DNA from: Paenibacillus taichungensis
GTDB taxonomy: Bacteria > Bacillota > Bacilli > Paenibacillales > Paenibacillaceae
Assembly (NCBI RefSeq): GCF_003287275.1
Contig: NZ_QEVW01000012.1
Coordinates: 310,001 to 374,000, forward strand
Reading direction: 5' to 3'
Length of the DNA: 64,000 bases
This document shows, one piece after another, positions 17,658 through 26,755 of this stretch. A program made the position numbers and the translations under genes. Position 1 is the stretch's first letter. Every line of letters starts with the position of its first letter. The notes beneath the pieces were generated by a model. It was not told where the DNA came from, made no database searches, and saw nothing but the letters and a program-made list of their open reading frames with translations.

Positions 17658-18848
17658 CTATTTTACCACAGATTCGGGCATAGGTTTACGACGAAATAAT
17701 ATACCTGCTGCACCAAAAAGAAGATACATGAATCCAAGCAAAATAAACATGCTTCCTGGTGAAATCCAGTTAATCACTTGCCCACCCAGATTAGGTCCAA
17801 TGATGCTCCCGATTGTAAAATGAAATGAGGCCACCACGTTCGCTGCAGGCAGCAGAACTTTGGGCAAAATATCTGCGGCGTAGGCTAAGCCGAGCGAGAA
17901 AAATGAACCTACCAGACCTCCTGCTATGGTCAGCAGCACAAGTGTCCACAAGAAATGTGTGCCCGCAACAGGAACCAACATGAAGATGATACCTCCAGTA
18001 ATCCCGGCAAACATTAATGTTTGCTTACGTCCAAAACGGTCACTCAACATGCCTAAAGGTAATTGCAGGAATAAACCACCGATTCCGACAAAAGGCAGCA
18101 AGGACGATATCTGATTAGCATCCAAGCCAATCCGCAGTCCGTATACCGGAAAATTGCTGTTCATCCCGGCTTCCATGTACCCGTACAATAACGCAGGCAA
18201 CAGCGCATACCATGCCCAGGCCAAGCTCCGACGGAAACGGCGTTCAGGCAGTTGTCCATGTTCAGCCTTTTCCGGCTTCGTATCGGGAAGCTTCATTAAT
18301 ACAAGGATAAGTACAGCAGCCATACATACGAATAATACCCAGAATGGAACGGCATCCCCAAACCCAAGCAGTTTGATTCCCAATGGGCCAATACTGAATC
18401 CTAAACCATAGGACATGCCATATAAAGAGATGTAACGTCCGCGTTTTTCGGGTGCGGTCACCAGCAGCACCCATAATTGGGCAGAATAATGGAGTGCACT
18501 ATCCCCGATTCCGACGACGAGACGCAATATGAACCAAATTTTGATATCAGGAAAATAAGGAAACAATATTAGGGGAATCATGACAAATAACAGTCCGCCG
18601 ATAATCAGCTTTTTAAAACCAATAGCTCCCAGCAGTCGTTCCGCCACAAGTGTCATGGCAAAAGAGCCAACGTACAATGCGGCTGCATTCAATCCGTTCA
18701 AACCCGGTGAGACCCCTTTTTGCTCCAAGAAAATCGAGAGCACTGGTAATAAAAGTCCCTGGCTGATCCCCGCCACAACAATAACGGTAATCAGAATGAG
18801 ATAGTTTGATGTAGAATGTGATAATTTTGGGGTGGTTATAGATGACAC
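17658..18848 (-). CDS. Major facilitator superfamily transporter
   Basis: This 396-residue protein has about 12 hydrophobic helices and MFS loop motifs (GMLSDRFGRKQTLMF between helices 8 and 9). It resembles drug or metabolite exporters of the YfkF/YfmO kind; the substrate is not visible. The frame is open upstream to 18932, but GTG 18848 has AGGAGG ten bases before it and gives the usual short N-terminus before helix 1. ATG 18890 (weaker AAAGGT) is the alternative. It is divergent from the ArsR-like regulator, which could control it. Confidence 0.87.
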   Translation of the reverse strand: MSSITTPKLSHSTSNYLILITVIVVAGISQGLLLPVLSIFLEQKGVSPGLNGLNAAALYVGSFAMTLVAERLLGAIGFKKLIIGGLLFVMIPLILFPYFPDIKIWFILRLVVGIGDSALHYSAQLWVLLVTAPEKRGRYISLYGMSYGLGFSIGPLGIKLLGFGDAVPFWVLFVCMAAVLILVLMKLPDTKPEKAEHGQLPERRFRRSLAWAWYALLPALLYGYMEAGMNSNFPVYGLRIGLDANQISSLLPFVGIGGLFLQLPLGMLSDRFGRKQTLMFAGITGGIIFMLVPVAGTHFLWTLVLLTIAGGLVGSFFSLGLAYAADILPKVLLPAANVVASFHFTIGSIIGPNLGGQVINWISPGSMFILLGFMYLLFGAAGILFRRKPMPESVVK

Positions 18849-19056
18849 AAAAATCATTCCTCCTGCAAGCATACAAAGAAAAATCGCCATCACTGACGAC
18901 CTTTCAGATGTTATATCTATTCTATTAATCATGTTTGGTTACGCCAGAGTTTGCCCTGGACTTGAACATTATAGTGGACAACGCCCTGCAAAACAAGCCA
19001 TAATAGTACTTAAGTCGCTGCGTACATTTAGATGTGACGGGAGGATTCTGCATCAT

Positions 19057-19977
19057 ATGGCTTATCATGTTAAAATCGATGTTTCACCGATATATGAAAT
19101 GCTCAACAGCTTTTTGGTATATGTAACGAAGAAGTGGATTCAACATCTGGATGTTGGCCCCGAATGGATCATTGAGGTGGAAGGCAAACTAAGTTCCAAT
19201 GTCCGAGCAGCTCTCGCACCTGCTGCAACCTGGCCTTTTGATGACTTTGACGTATTATTTGCCTGGGCGGCCTACCGTAACACTTCTAATGAGAATATTG
19301 ATTTTCTGGATATGCTAGCTGGACTGACAGCCGAAGAGCTGTTCGCACGCGTATCTGTTTTGCTGCCCCATCTTACAATAGAAGAATCTACACGTATTCG
19401 GGATAGCTATGTGCCACTTTTGCGACTCTGGGATCAGCATTACTGTCAGAACATGAGTGAGGATTATCGTACCTGGCTTGAGGAAGACGCTGAAGAGAAA
19501 CGTACATTGCTTGATAAAATGGGACCTGAACTCCTGATTGAATATGCTACTGCGGGTGTTCTCGTTGAACCGATGCCTGGACTGAATGAAGTCATCCTGT
19601 TTCCAACCGTCCACAATCGCCCCATTAATATGTACTGCTTCTATGAGGGCATGATGATTATGCAGTATCCTGTAGACGCACCTGAAGAGGATGAAGACCA
19701 ACCACCAACCTGTCTGCTTCGTTTCACACATGCCCTGGCTGACCCGGAAAGACTCCGTCTGCTCCGCTACGTGTCAGGTGAACCGAAGTCGCTCGCTGAG
19801 ATGTGTGAGGAGCTGGGCAAAGACGAGGATATGGTTAAAGATCAGGTTATGGCACTGCGCATCGCCGGGCTGCTACGAACCCATCTGCTCGGCAGTAATC
19901 GTAAAGAGAAATACAGTATTCGACCAGATGGCGTATCTGAATTGAATATGTTCCTGGAATCTTATATTCGCATATAA
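19057..19977 (+). CDS. ArsR-like winged-helix regulator with large N-terminal domain
   Basis: The 306-residue protein has about 210 residues of unrecognised, mostly helical sequence resembling the ligand-side domain of DUF5937-type regulators. An ArsR-type winged helix follows (THALADPERLRLLRYVSGEPKSLAEMCEELG, then ALRIAGLLRTHLLGSNRKEKYSIR). No metal-binding cysteine motif is evident. ATG 19057 was chosen; GGGAGG lies about 12 bases upstream, and the longer upstream frame runs into the promoter region of the divergent MFS gene. It may repress the MFS gene or itself. The HAD hydrolase gene follows 42 bases downstream. Confidence 0.82.
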   Translation: MAYHVKIDVSPIYEMLNSFLVYVTKKWIQHLDVGPEWIIEVEGKLSSNVRAALAPAATWPFDDFDVLFAWAAYRNTSNENIDFLDMLAGLTAEELFARVSVLLPHLTIEESTRIRDSYVPLLRLWDQHYCQNMSEDYRTWLEEDAEEKRTLLDKMGPELLIEYATAGVLVEPMPGLNEVILFPTVHNRPINMYCFYEGMMIMQYPVDAPEEDEDQPPTCLLRFTHALADPERLRLLRYVSGEPKSLAEMCEELGKDEDMVKDQVMALRIAGLLRTHLLGSNRKEKYSIRPDGVSELNMFLESYIRI

Positions 19978-20019
19978 AATATGAACAACTGTGCTGCTGC
20001 TGCAAGGAGTGAATTGGAT

Positions 20020-20787
20020 ATGAAAATAATAAAACAACATATTTTGTTTGATCTCGATGATACACTGGTGTACTGCAATAAATATTTCAACCTGGTACTT
20101 GGTGAATTCTTCGAGAACATGCAGGAGTGGTTTGACGGACATGCACTAACAGTTCAACAAATTAGGGAGAAACAGCTGGAGATTGATGTAACCGGGGTCA
20201 ACAAACTGGGATTTGCAAGTCACCATTTCCCGCAGTCCCTAATTGATACCTACCGTTACTTCTCCCAGAAGTTCTCAAAACCCACCTCTCAACAAGAAGA
20301 ATCTTACCTCACCAAATTGGGAATGAGTGTATACGACCAAGAGGTTGAGCCTTATCCTCATATGGTCGAAACGCTGGAGAATCTCAAATCAGCTGGACAT
20401 GCCCTCTACCTGTACACAGGTGGAGAAACCGTAATTCAGCAGCGGAAGATTGACCAGATGAAGCTCTCGGCTTATTTCGATGACCGGATTTACATTCGGC
20501 AACATAAGAACATCGAAGCCCTTGAAGGTATTCTCTCTACTGGACCGTTTGAGCGTCGTGCGACTTGGATGATTGGAAACTCACTGCGTACAGACATTAT
20601 GCCAGCAGTGACGGCCGGCATCCATAGCATATATATCAAACAGCCGAACGAATGGCAATACAATATGGTAGAGCTTCAACCTAATCCCGAGACATCGATG
20701 TATACCATTACTGCCCTGGAAGAGGTACCGAAGGTCATCCATGAAAATATACAACAACAGCAGCAACAAAAAAGGACCCTTGGATAG
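20020..20787 (+). CDS. HAD-superfamily hydrolase
   Basis: The 255-residue protein has HAD motif I FDLDDTL near residue 10, motif II YLYTGG, a lysine-containing middle region, and motif IV MIGNSLRTDIMPA. A helical cap lies between motifs I and II (residues about 20-110), typical of subfamily I phosphatases acting on small phosphorylated metabolites. Substrate unknown. ATG 20020 was chosen for AAGGAG ten bases upstream; the open frame begins 13 codons earlier without a site. It is probably cotranscribed with the ArsR-like gene. Its stop codon lies inside the terminator hairpin. Confidence 0.88.
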   Translation: MKIIKQHILFDLDDTLVYCNKYFNLVLGEFFENMQEWFDGHALTVQQIREKQLEIDVTGVNKLGFASHHFPQSLIDTYRYFSQKFSKPTSQQEESYLTKLGMSVYDQEVEPYPHMVETLENLKSAGHALYLYTGGETVIQQRKIDQMKLSAYFDDRIYIRQHKNIEALEGILSTGPFERRATWMIGNSLRTDIMPAVTAGIHSIYIKQPNEWQYNMVELQPNPETSMYTITALEEVPKVIHENIQQQQQQKRTLG

Positions 20788-20798
20788 GGTCCTTTTCT
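20769..20798 (+). terminator. Terminator overlapping the HAD gene stop codon
   Basis: AAAAGGACCCT (20770-20780) pairs with AGGGTCCTTTT (20786-20796) around TGGAT. The TAG stop (20785-20787) lies within the hairpin. Confidence 0.85.
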
Positions 20799-20878
20799 TA
20801 TTGGTGTAATTATCCTTTAAATGGAGGCTCGTATATCAGGCTTCACGTTCTTCTTACCACGGTTTGGAACAAATAAGC

Positions 20879-23230
20879 TTATGCTTCCTGCCTTTCCGCA
20901 GAAAGTTTGCCTGTTGCCTTATCTTGCAAAATAATACGCGCCTTCACCGTACTTCCGTCTTTTCGTTTAAAAGCGAGTACCTGGGTACTGCCCTTTTCAA
21001 TCAACGCTTTTAACATCGTACTTGTAATTTTTTTGCCGACGTACTCTTTCCAAATGACAAACCCGCAGCCTTCCTTGAAACGTGTGCAGCCATAACCCTT
21101 CTTGCCTTCAATAATCTGACCGCTACAACCCGGTGACGGACAGGATGCCAACGTTTCACGAATAGCAGGCTGGCCCGAATTCGAAGATTGCTTTTGCGCC
21201 GCTGTCGCATTCGCAGCACTGGCCGTTCTGGATGAAGCTCCCGACGTTTGACGCGAAGTCTTCGAACCTGCACTGGTACCCGAGCCAGTACCTGATGTCT
21301 TGGCAGAAGTTGTTCTGGTGCTGGTTTTCTGGGTTTTGGCTCCCTTGTTTTTACCCCGCCCCCCACGTGTATCTTCCCCAAAAGCATCCGCTGGTGCAGG
21401 TGCCTGCACACGTACTTTATCAATAATGGACATCGTAAATTTTTTGACGTTCTCCATGAATTTGTCCTGACCCGCTTCACCTTTGGAAATTTGGTACAAT
21501 CTTCTTTCCCACTGGCCTGTCATTTCAGGCGAGGTCAACAGGTCAACGCCTGCCTTACGGATCAACTCGATGGCTGTCCGACCCTTCAACGTCAGTTGCA
21601 TCTTTTTGCCCTGCATCGTAATGTAACCCACGTTTTTGAGTCGTTCAATCGTTGCCGCACGAGTCGCCGGTGTACCCAGTCCACTGTCTTTCATTGCATC
21701 ACGCAGCTCTTCATTTTCGATCTGTTTCCCTGCACTCTCCATTGCTTTTAGCAACGTTCCCTCAGTATAACTCTTGGGAGGCTGTGTCGCCTTCTCCTTG
21801 AATTCACTCTTGGTACATTGAACAGGCAATTCAGGTTGAACAGCAAATGCCTTGTCTGTCCATTCCTCTGCTTCCTCTTCTTCGTTGCTGTTTTTCTTTG
21901 TCTTTTTCTTGCCTGTCTGTTCCTGATCCGAAGATCCCAGCACCACCTTCCACCCCAGTGACAGCAGTTCTTTCACAGATGTCTTGAACTGGTGCTTCTC
22001 AACGTCAGTGAGCACGGTATGCTGTTTATACTCTGCTGGCGGATAGAAATGTGATAAGAAACGTCTTACAATCAGATCATAGATATTCTGTTCATCCTTA
22101 GATAACGTACCCGGTCGTTTCAATGTAGGCAAAATCGCATGGTGATCCTCAACTCTGGACGGGTTACATACACCCTTATTACCTTTATGAACAAGTTCGG
22201 GTTTCGCTCCTTGCGCCAGTTCACTATAGGGTCCATTTTTAAGCAGATTCAGCGTTTTGTGCATACCTTCAATATTCTGTTCCGTAACATAGTTTGAATT
22301 GGTCCGTGGATAAGAGATCACCTTATGTTTCTCGTAAAGCGCCTGTGCAATATCCAACGTTTTCTTCGCCCCATATCCATACTTGGCATTTGCTTCACGT
22401 TGCAATAGGGTCAAATCATACAACCGATATGGATACTCCTTGGTCTGTTTTGCTTCATACTTGGTAATCTGTCCTGTCTTCCCCTTCACGCTGGTAGCAA
22501 TCGATTCAGCAACGACCGGGTCTGTCAGCTTGTCCCCTTGACGTAAACCTCTGTACTCCACTCCTTCTTGACGAAACCATGCGGCTACTTCATAAAAGGT
22601 TTGGGACTGGAACGCTTCAATCTCGATTTCCCGATCATAGATCAAGGCCAATACAGGAGTCTGCACCCTGCCTACAGATAGCAAGGCATTGTGCCGGGTA
22701 GTGAAAGCCCGGGACGCATTCATGCCAATTAGCCAATCCGCTTCGCTACGAGCTCTGGCAGCATGGGTCAAATTTTCGAATTCCGAGGCATCTTTCAAAC
22801 CGTCAAAACCACGTTTAATACTCTCAGCGGTCAGATCCGATATCCACAGACGTTTGACAGGCTGACGCAGCTTCAACTGTTGTTGAATTAAGGCAAAAAT
22901 ATACTGCCCTTCACGCCCTGCATCACAAGCATTAACGATGGCCGATGCCCTTTTCGCAAGTTCTCCGATCATTTTCAGTTGATCTTTTGTTCTGGGATTG
23001 GGTACAATCTTGAACTGATCCGGAATGATCGGCAGGTCGCCGATATTCCAGCGCTTGTACTTTGAATCATAGGCATCCGGTTCAGCAAGTCCCAATAGAT
23101 GACCAATCGCCCAGGTGATAATGTAATGCTCACCTTCCAAATAATTGCGATTGTTCTTGGCTCTTGGTTCTATGACGGCGGCAATGGTTCGGCCCATGTC
23201 GGGCTTTTCCGCAATAACCAGTGTCTTCAT
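20879..23230 (-). CDS. topB: DNA topoisomerase III
   Basis: The 783-residue type IA topoisomerase relaxes and decatenates DNA through a 5'-phosphotyrosine link. The TOPRIM domain has AEKPDMG at residues 7-13 and CDAGREGQ near residue 100. The active-site tyrosine is in ISYPRTNSNY. The C-terminal part has a low-complexity linker of about 70 Ser/Thr/Ala/Gly/Lys residues and then a zinc-ribbon-like module (CPSPGCSGQI, GCTRFKEGCGFVIW). The linker is longer than in the Bacillus subtilis protein. ATG 23230 has GGAGAG upstream. It lies downstream of fur but is separated by a strong terminator, so it probably has its own promoter. Confidence 0.96.
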   Translation of the reverse strand: MKTLVIAEKPDMGRTIAAVIEPRAKNNRNYLEGEHYIITWAIGHLLGLAEPDAYDSKYKRWNIGDLPIIPDQFKIVPNPRTKDQLKMIGELAKRASAIVNACDAGREGQYIFALIQQQLKLRQPVKRLWISDLTAESIKRGFDGLKDASEFENLTHAARARSEADWLIGMNASRAFTTRHNALLSVGRVQTPVLALIYDREIEIEAFQSQTFYEVAAWFRQEGVEYRGLRQGDKLTDPVVAESIATSVKGKTGQITKYEAKQTKEYPYRLYDLTLLQREANAKYGYGAKKTLDIAQALYEKHKVISYPRTNSNYVTEQNIEGMHKTLNLLKNGPYSELAQGAKPELVHKGNKGVCNPSRVEDHHAILPTLKRPGTLSKDEQNIYDLIVRRFLSHFYPPAEYKQHTVLTDVEKHQFKTSVKELLSLGWKVVLGSSDQEQTGKKKTKKNSNEEEEAEEWTDKAFAVQPELPVQCTKSEFKEKATQPPKSYTEGTLLKAMESAGKQIENEELRDAMKDSGLGTPATRAATIERLKNVGYITMQGKKMQLTLKGRTAIELIRKAGVDLLTSPEMTGQWERRLYQISKGEAGQDKFMENVKKFTMSIIDKVRVQAPAPADAFGEDTRGGRGKNKGAKTQKTSTRTTSAKTSGTGSGTSAGSKTSRQTSGASSRTASAANATAAQKQSSNSGQPAIRETLASCPSPGCSGQIIEGKKGYGCTRFKEGCGFVIWKEYVGKKITSTMLKALIEKGSTQVLAFKRKDGSTVKARIILQDKATGKLSAERQEA

Positions 23231-23266
23231 CCGTCCATCTCTCCTCCTTCACCGTCCAGATGACGG

Positions 23267-23300
23267 CAAAAAGGGGCCTTCCGCCCACGGAAGCCCCTTG
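23267..23300 (-). terminator. Terminator between fur and topB
   Basis: On the minus strand CAAGGGGCTTCCG pairs with CGGAAG(G)CCCCTT, with one bulged G, followed by TTTTTG. It lies about 56 bases past the fur stop. Confidence 0.82.
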
Positions 23301-23355
23301 CTTCTGAAACTTATTATATCAGATTTTGGTTGCGGGAGCATCCTCCCCATTGGAT

Positions 23356-23847
23356 TTACCCTGCTGCCTGTTCATTCAAAGCCTGCTTCGCTCTGCACTC
23401 TTTGCATACGCCCTGAAAATCAAGCCGATGGTCTGTAACGGCAAAGCCATACTGACGCTCAATTTGTTGTTCCAAACGAAGCAAACCATCCTCCATAATC
23501 TCTTCTACAGTGCCACACTCTGTGCAGATCAAATGATGATGGTGATGTGAGCCATCCGTACTTCGCAGGTCGAAGCGCGCAGCACCGTCCCCAAAGTTAA
23601 TCTTTTCTACGACCTGAAGATCACTAAGCAGTTCAAGCGTGCGATATACGGTAGCCAAGCCGATCTCAGGGAATTGCTCCTTCACCAGCAGAAATACTTC
23701 CTCTGCGCTAAAATGATCTTTCTCATGCTCAAGTAAAACACGTACTGTAACTTCTCGTTGCTGTGTCAGCTTATAACCTTTTGCAACCAACTGTTTTTTA
23801 ATGTCATCGATCTGTTCTGAAATGGACTTGTCCCGGTAACTTGCCAT
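23356..23847 (-). CDS. fur: Ferric uptake regulator Fur
   Basis: The 163-residue metalloregulator represses iron-uptake genes when Fe(II) is available. It has the Fur winged helix (YKLTQQREVTVRVLLEHEKDHFSAEEV, EIGLATVYRTLELL) and the metal-binding dimerisation domain (INFGDGAARFDLR, HHHHHLICTECG, CKEC). The two CxxC pairs form the structural zinc site. It is closer to Bacillus subtilis Fur than to PerR or Zur, for instance in the helix reading EIGLATVYRTLELL and in INFGDG. ATG 23847 has GGAGGTG upstream. The promoter carries a perfect PerR-type operator, so peroxide status should affect its level. Confidence 0.93.
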   Translation of the reverse strand: MASYRDKSISEQIDDIKKQLVAKGYKLTQQREVTVRVLLEHEKDHFSAEEVFLLVKEQFPEIGLATVYRTLELLSDLQVVEKINFGDGAARFDLRSTDGSHHHHHLICTECGTVEEIMEDGLLRLEQQIERQYGFAVTDHRLDFQGVCKECRAKQALNEQAAG

Positions 23848-23922
23848 AAAGATTGCACCTCCGGATATTATAATTTCACAATTTGTGTAGTTTTCAATTA
23901 AGTGTCATTACATTTCTCTTAT

Positions 23923-23937
23923 TTATAATCATTATAA
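23923..23937. promoter_or_regulatory. Perfect PerR-type box in the fur promoter
   Basis: TTATAATCATTATAA is a perfect 7-1-7 palindrome identical to the Bacillus PerR-box consensus. It lies just downstream of the -10 of the promoter at 23942-23970, where a bound repressor would block transcription. It differs from the Fur box consensus TGATAATNATTATCA at one position per half. In Bacillus subtilis fur is a known PerR target. Confidence 0.8.
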
Positions 23938-23941
23938 TGTA

Positions 23942-23970
23942 ATAATAAATCTTTATGAGATAAAAAGCAA
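23942..23970 (-). promoter_or_regulatory. Promoter of fur
   Basis: The minus strand has TTGCTT (23970-23965), a 17-base spacer and TATTAT (23947-23942), about 95 bases upstream of the start. A second TATAAT nearer the gene (around 23865) has only a poorly spaced TTGAAA. Confidence 0.55.
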
Positions 23971-24036
23971 TGCTATACCTCACAGTTGTCTAAAATAATT
24001 GTAGCTGAACGTCTCATGTTATCATAAAAAAACAAC

Positions 24037-24061
24037 AAAAACCCCCGCTAATTGCGAGAGT
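24037..24061 (-). terminator. Terminator of gltD
   Basis: CTCTCGC pairs with GCGGGGG through two G-U pairs around AATTA, followed on the minus strand by TTTTTGTTG. It lies about 70 bases past the stop. Confidence 0.72.
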
Positions 24062-24129
24062 TTTGCTGTATCAGTTAAATATTTTATTCAAAATTGCAAA
24101 TCCACATGCATATGCGGCTTATTAACTCG

Positions 24130-25617
24130 TTATACGAGAACTGTAGAACCCATCAAGTATTTGTCCACTTCACGGGCAGCTTCACGGCCTTCATTAATTG
24201 CCCATACAACCAAACTTTGACCACGACGCATGTCACCTGCTGCAAATACTTTATCCACATTGGTATTGTATTTGCCGTAACGTGCCTTTACGTTGGTACG
24301 ACGGTCTGTTGCAAGTCCAAGTTGTTCCACCAAAGTCTGTTCCGGTCCGTCAAAACCGATAGCAATCATGGCCATTTGAGCTGGGAAGACACGCTCTGTA
24401 CCCGGAATCGGCTGATAGATCTTACGTCCCGTCTCATCTACAATACGCTCGATTTGAACGGTGTGAAGTTCTTTGAGATTCCCCTCGTCATCACCCACAA
24501 ATTTGGTCGTCATGATGGAGAACTCACGCGGGTCGTCACCGAACAATGCTTTCGCTTCTTCCTGTGCATAATCAAGAGTATATACGTTCGGGAATTGCGG
24601 CCAAGGGTTGTTAATACGATCCCGTTCCATAGGAGCCTGAGTATGTGTACCAAATTGTGTAATGCTCCGACAACCATGACGAAGCGATGTAGCTACACAG
24701 TCGGAACCTGTATCCCCGCCACCGATGACAATAACATCCTTGTCCTGTGCTGACAGGTAATTACCATCCTCCAGATTGGAGTCCAGGTAACTTTTGATGC
24801 TACCATTCAGGAAATCCATAGCGTAATGTACGCCTTTCAAGTCACTGCCTTCAATATTGAACTCACGTGGTTTGGTTGCACCGCCGCACAGGACAACAGC
24901 ATCATAATCATCCACCAGTTGCTGTGCAGCAATATCTTTACCGATCTCGGTGTTTGTTACAAATTGAATGCCTTCTGCTTCCAACAAATCAACACGACGC
25001 TGAACGACGTTTTTGTCCAATTTCATCGTAGGGATACCATACATCAGCAACCCGCCGACACGGTCGGAGCGCTCATATACCGTTACCGAGTGACCTGCTT
25101 TGTTCAACTGAGCTGCCGTAGCCAGTCCCGCAGGACCTGAACCAACAACTGCTACACGTTTACCCGTACGTTTCTCCGGAGGCTGGGGAACCACCCATCC
25201 TTCTTCAAAACCCTTTTCAATAATCGCTTCTTCAATCGTTTTGATGGTTACTGGTTCACCGATAAGTCCCACTGTACATGACCCTTCACAAGGAGCTGGA
25301 CAGACACGACCTGTAAACTCAGGGAAATTATTCGTTTTGTGCAGACGATCAAGCGCTTCTCTCCACAAACCACGATACACCAGATTATTCCATTCTGGAA
25401 TCAGGTTATGCACAGGGCAGCCCGACGTTCCGCCAGTCATATCTATACCTGTATGGCAATACGGGGTACCACAATCCATGCATCGTGCACCTTGTGTTCT
25501 GAGCTCTTCTTCAGCCATATGTTTATGAAACTCTTCCCAATCCTTAACCCGCTCCGCTGGTTGGCGGTCCGCAGGCAGCTGCCGTTTGTATTCCATAAAT
25601 CCAGTAGGTGTAGACAT
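24130..25617 (-). CDS. gltD: Glutamate synthase small subunit
   Basis: The 495-residue iron-sulphur flavoprotein takes electrons from NADPH and passes them to the large subunit, which makes glutamate from glutamine and 2-oxoglutarate. The N-terminal cysteines (CMDCGTPYCH, GCPVHNLIPEWN, CPAPCEGSCTVG) hold [4Fe-4S] clusters. FAD binding is at GSGPAGLATAAQL and NADPH binding at IGGGDTGSD. Length matches Bacillus GltB/GltD. No large-subunit gene is adjacent: the 600 bases upstream are non-coding and a terminator follows, so it is transcribed alone here. Confidence 0.95.
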   Translation of the reverse strand: MSTPTGFMEYKRQLPADRQPAERVKDWEEFHKHMAEEELRTQGARCMDCGTPYCHTGIDMTGGTSGCPVHNLIPEWNNLVYRGLWREALDRLHKTNNFPEFTGRVCPAPCEGSCTVGLIGEPVTIKTIEEAIIEKGFEEGWVVPQPPEKRTGKRVAVVGSGPAGLATAAQLNKAGHSVTVYERSDRVGGLLMYGIPTMKLDKNVVQRRVDLLEAEGIQFVTNTEIGKDIAAQQLVDDYDAVVLCGGATKPREFNIEGSDLKGVHYAMDFLNGSIKSYLDSNLEDGNYLSAQDKDVIVIGGGDTGSDCVATSLRHGCRSITQFGTHTQAPMERDRINNPWPQFPNVYTLDYAQEEAKALFGDDPREFSIMTTKFVGDDEGNLKELHTVQIERIVDETGRKIYQPIPGTERVFPAQMAMIAIGFDGPEQTLVEQLGLATDRRTNVKARYGKYNTNVDKVFAAGDMRRGQSLVVWAINEGREAAREVDKYLMGSTVLV

Positions 25618-26142
25618 CTTACGTTTTCCCCCATCCGTTCTTGTCTTAATCCCTTCATCTGCATGGTTCTATATGAAATGGATTACTCATGTTTGAGTTT
25701 TTGTATATTGTATCACAAAATCTTCTCGAAGATATTTCAATTATAGTAGCACTTTGCATGCTGAATATTAAATGGATTATCCGAATAATTATTTGTATTT
25801 TATACATCATATCGTCCAAGTCTCCCCATGGTCAATACCCTTAAAATGGTTATTTCTAAGGTGTGGCTACATGAAACCAGGCGTTTAATTAAAGAAAAAA
25901 CGGACGAAACGTCATTTAAATGTGAGGTAATTTGTCATTAAAAACAACAATTTTTGTTGTTTTAGGCTCCTAAATCCGAACAATAACTGATTTTAGGGCT
26001 TTACAACGGTGAAACCCCACAATTTTTATACTTTTTTACCACAGAGTGTTTTAGAGGCTATGTATTTCATTCATTTTTCTGTTAATATAGCGTCACATTC
26101 ATGTAATTTGTATGTCATTTCATAATTATTTCTTTTAAATTT
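25618..26142. other. AT-rich intergenic region upstream of gltD
   Basis: About 525 bases carry no credible coding frame. The part nearest gltD contains a short inverted repeat (25720-25733) and TATAAT-like hexamers without well-spaced -35 boxes. The rest is AT-rich and shows no structure I can name. Confidence 0.6.
25720..25733. promoter_or_regulatory. Inverted repeat upstream of gltD (candidate operator)
   Basis: ATCTTC-TC-GAAGAT is a perfect palindrome about 105 bases upstream of the gltD start. Its size suits a LysR-type regulator such as GltC, but no regulator gene is nearby and the link is inference. Confidence 0.35.
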
Positions 26143-26186
26143 TAAAAGGAAAGACGCTGTTCACGAATATTTCGTAAATCAGCGCC
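26143..26186 (-). terminator. Terminator of the thyA-folA operon
   Basis: On the minus strand GGCGCTG pairs with CAGCGTC and an inner ACGAA pairs with TTCGT. TTTCCTTTT follows. It lies about 57 bases past the folA stop. Confidence 0.75.
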
Positions 26187-26242
26187 CTTATATTTCGTTT
26201 ATAGCGTAAGTTTGGGCTCTCCTACTTCATCTTATGTCCCAC

Positions 26243-26731
26243 TTACCGTTTTCGTTCGTAGAACTCAAACGTATATGCATAAACATTTTTTTCATCTTGC
26301 TCGCCTTCGATCTGTTCTGTTAGCTCCCACTCCGACCAATCCACTTCCGGGAAAAAGGTGTCCCCCTCAAAATTCTCATGGATTTTGGTCACCACCAGAC
26401 GATCTGCGAGCGGCAAAAACTCACGATAGACCTGAGAACCGCCAATAACGCAAAGCTCTTCGCCTTTTGTCATTTCCAGACCCTCTTCAATCGTATGCAC
26501 CACTTCAGCCTGATTTGCTTTGTAGTTTAGATCTCTTGTTACAACAATATTTCGACGTTGCGGAAGCGGCTTGCCCCCAAAGGACTCCCATGTATTGCGT
26601 CCCATAATAATCGTTTTGTTTAGCGTACGTTGTTTGAAAAAGGCCATATCTTTAGGCAAACGCCACGGAATGGAATTATTCAATCCAATGACACCATTCT
26701 CGCCCATCGCCCATACAAGTTCAATACTCAA
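26243..26731 (-). CDS. folA: Dihydrofolate reductase
   Basis: The 162-residue enzyme reduces dihydrofolate to tetrahydrofolate with NADPH. Family motifs are WAMGENGVIGLNNSIPWRLPKDMAFFK at the N-terminus (substrate and cofactor loop, with the acidic active-site residue shortly after), IIMGRNTWESFG, and CVIGGSQVYREFL. The start is TTG 26731 with AAGGAG nine bases upstream. The gene lies 24 bases after thyA and regenerates the tetrahydrofolate that ThyA oxidises. Confidence 0.96.
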   Translation of the reverse strand: MSIELVWAMGENGVIGLNNSIPWRLPKDMAFFKQRTLNKTIIMGRNTWESFGGKPLPQRRNIVVTRDLNYKANQAEVVHTIEEGLEMTKGEELCVIGGSQVYREFLPLADRLVVTKIHENFEGDTFFPEVDWSEWELTEQIEGEQDEKNVYAYTFEFYERKR

Positions 26732-26755
26732 AGATTAACACTCCTTCAATCCGTG

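Noticed and set aside
18849..18932. A longer MFS transporter starting at 18932.
   Set aside because: The extra residues precede the first normal helix and have no good ribosome site; AGGAGG lies before GTG 18848.
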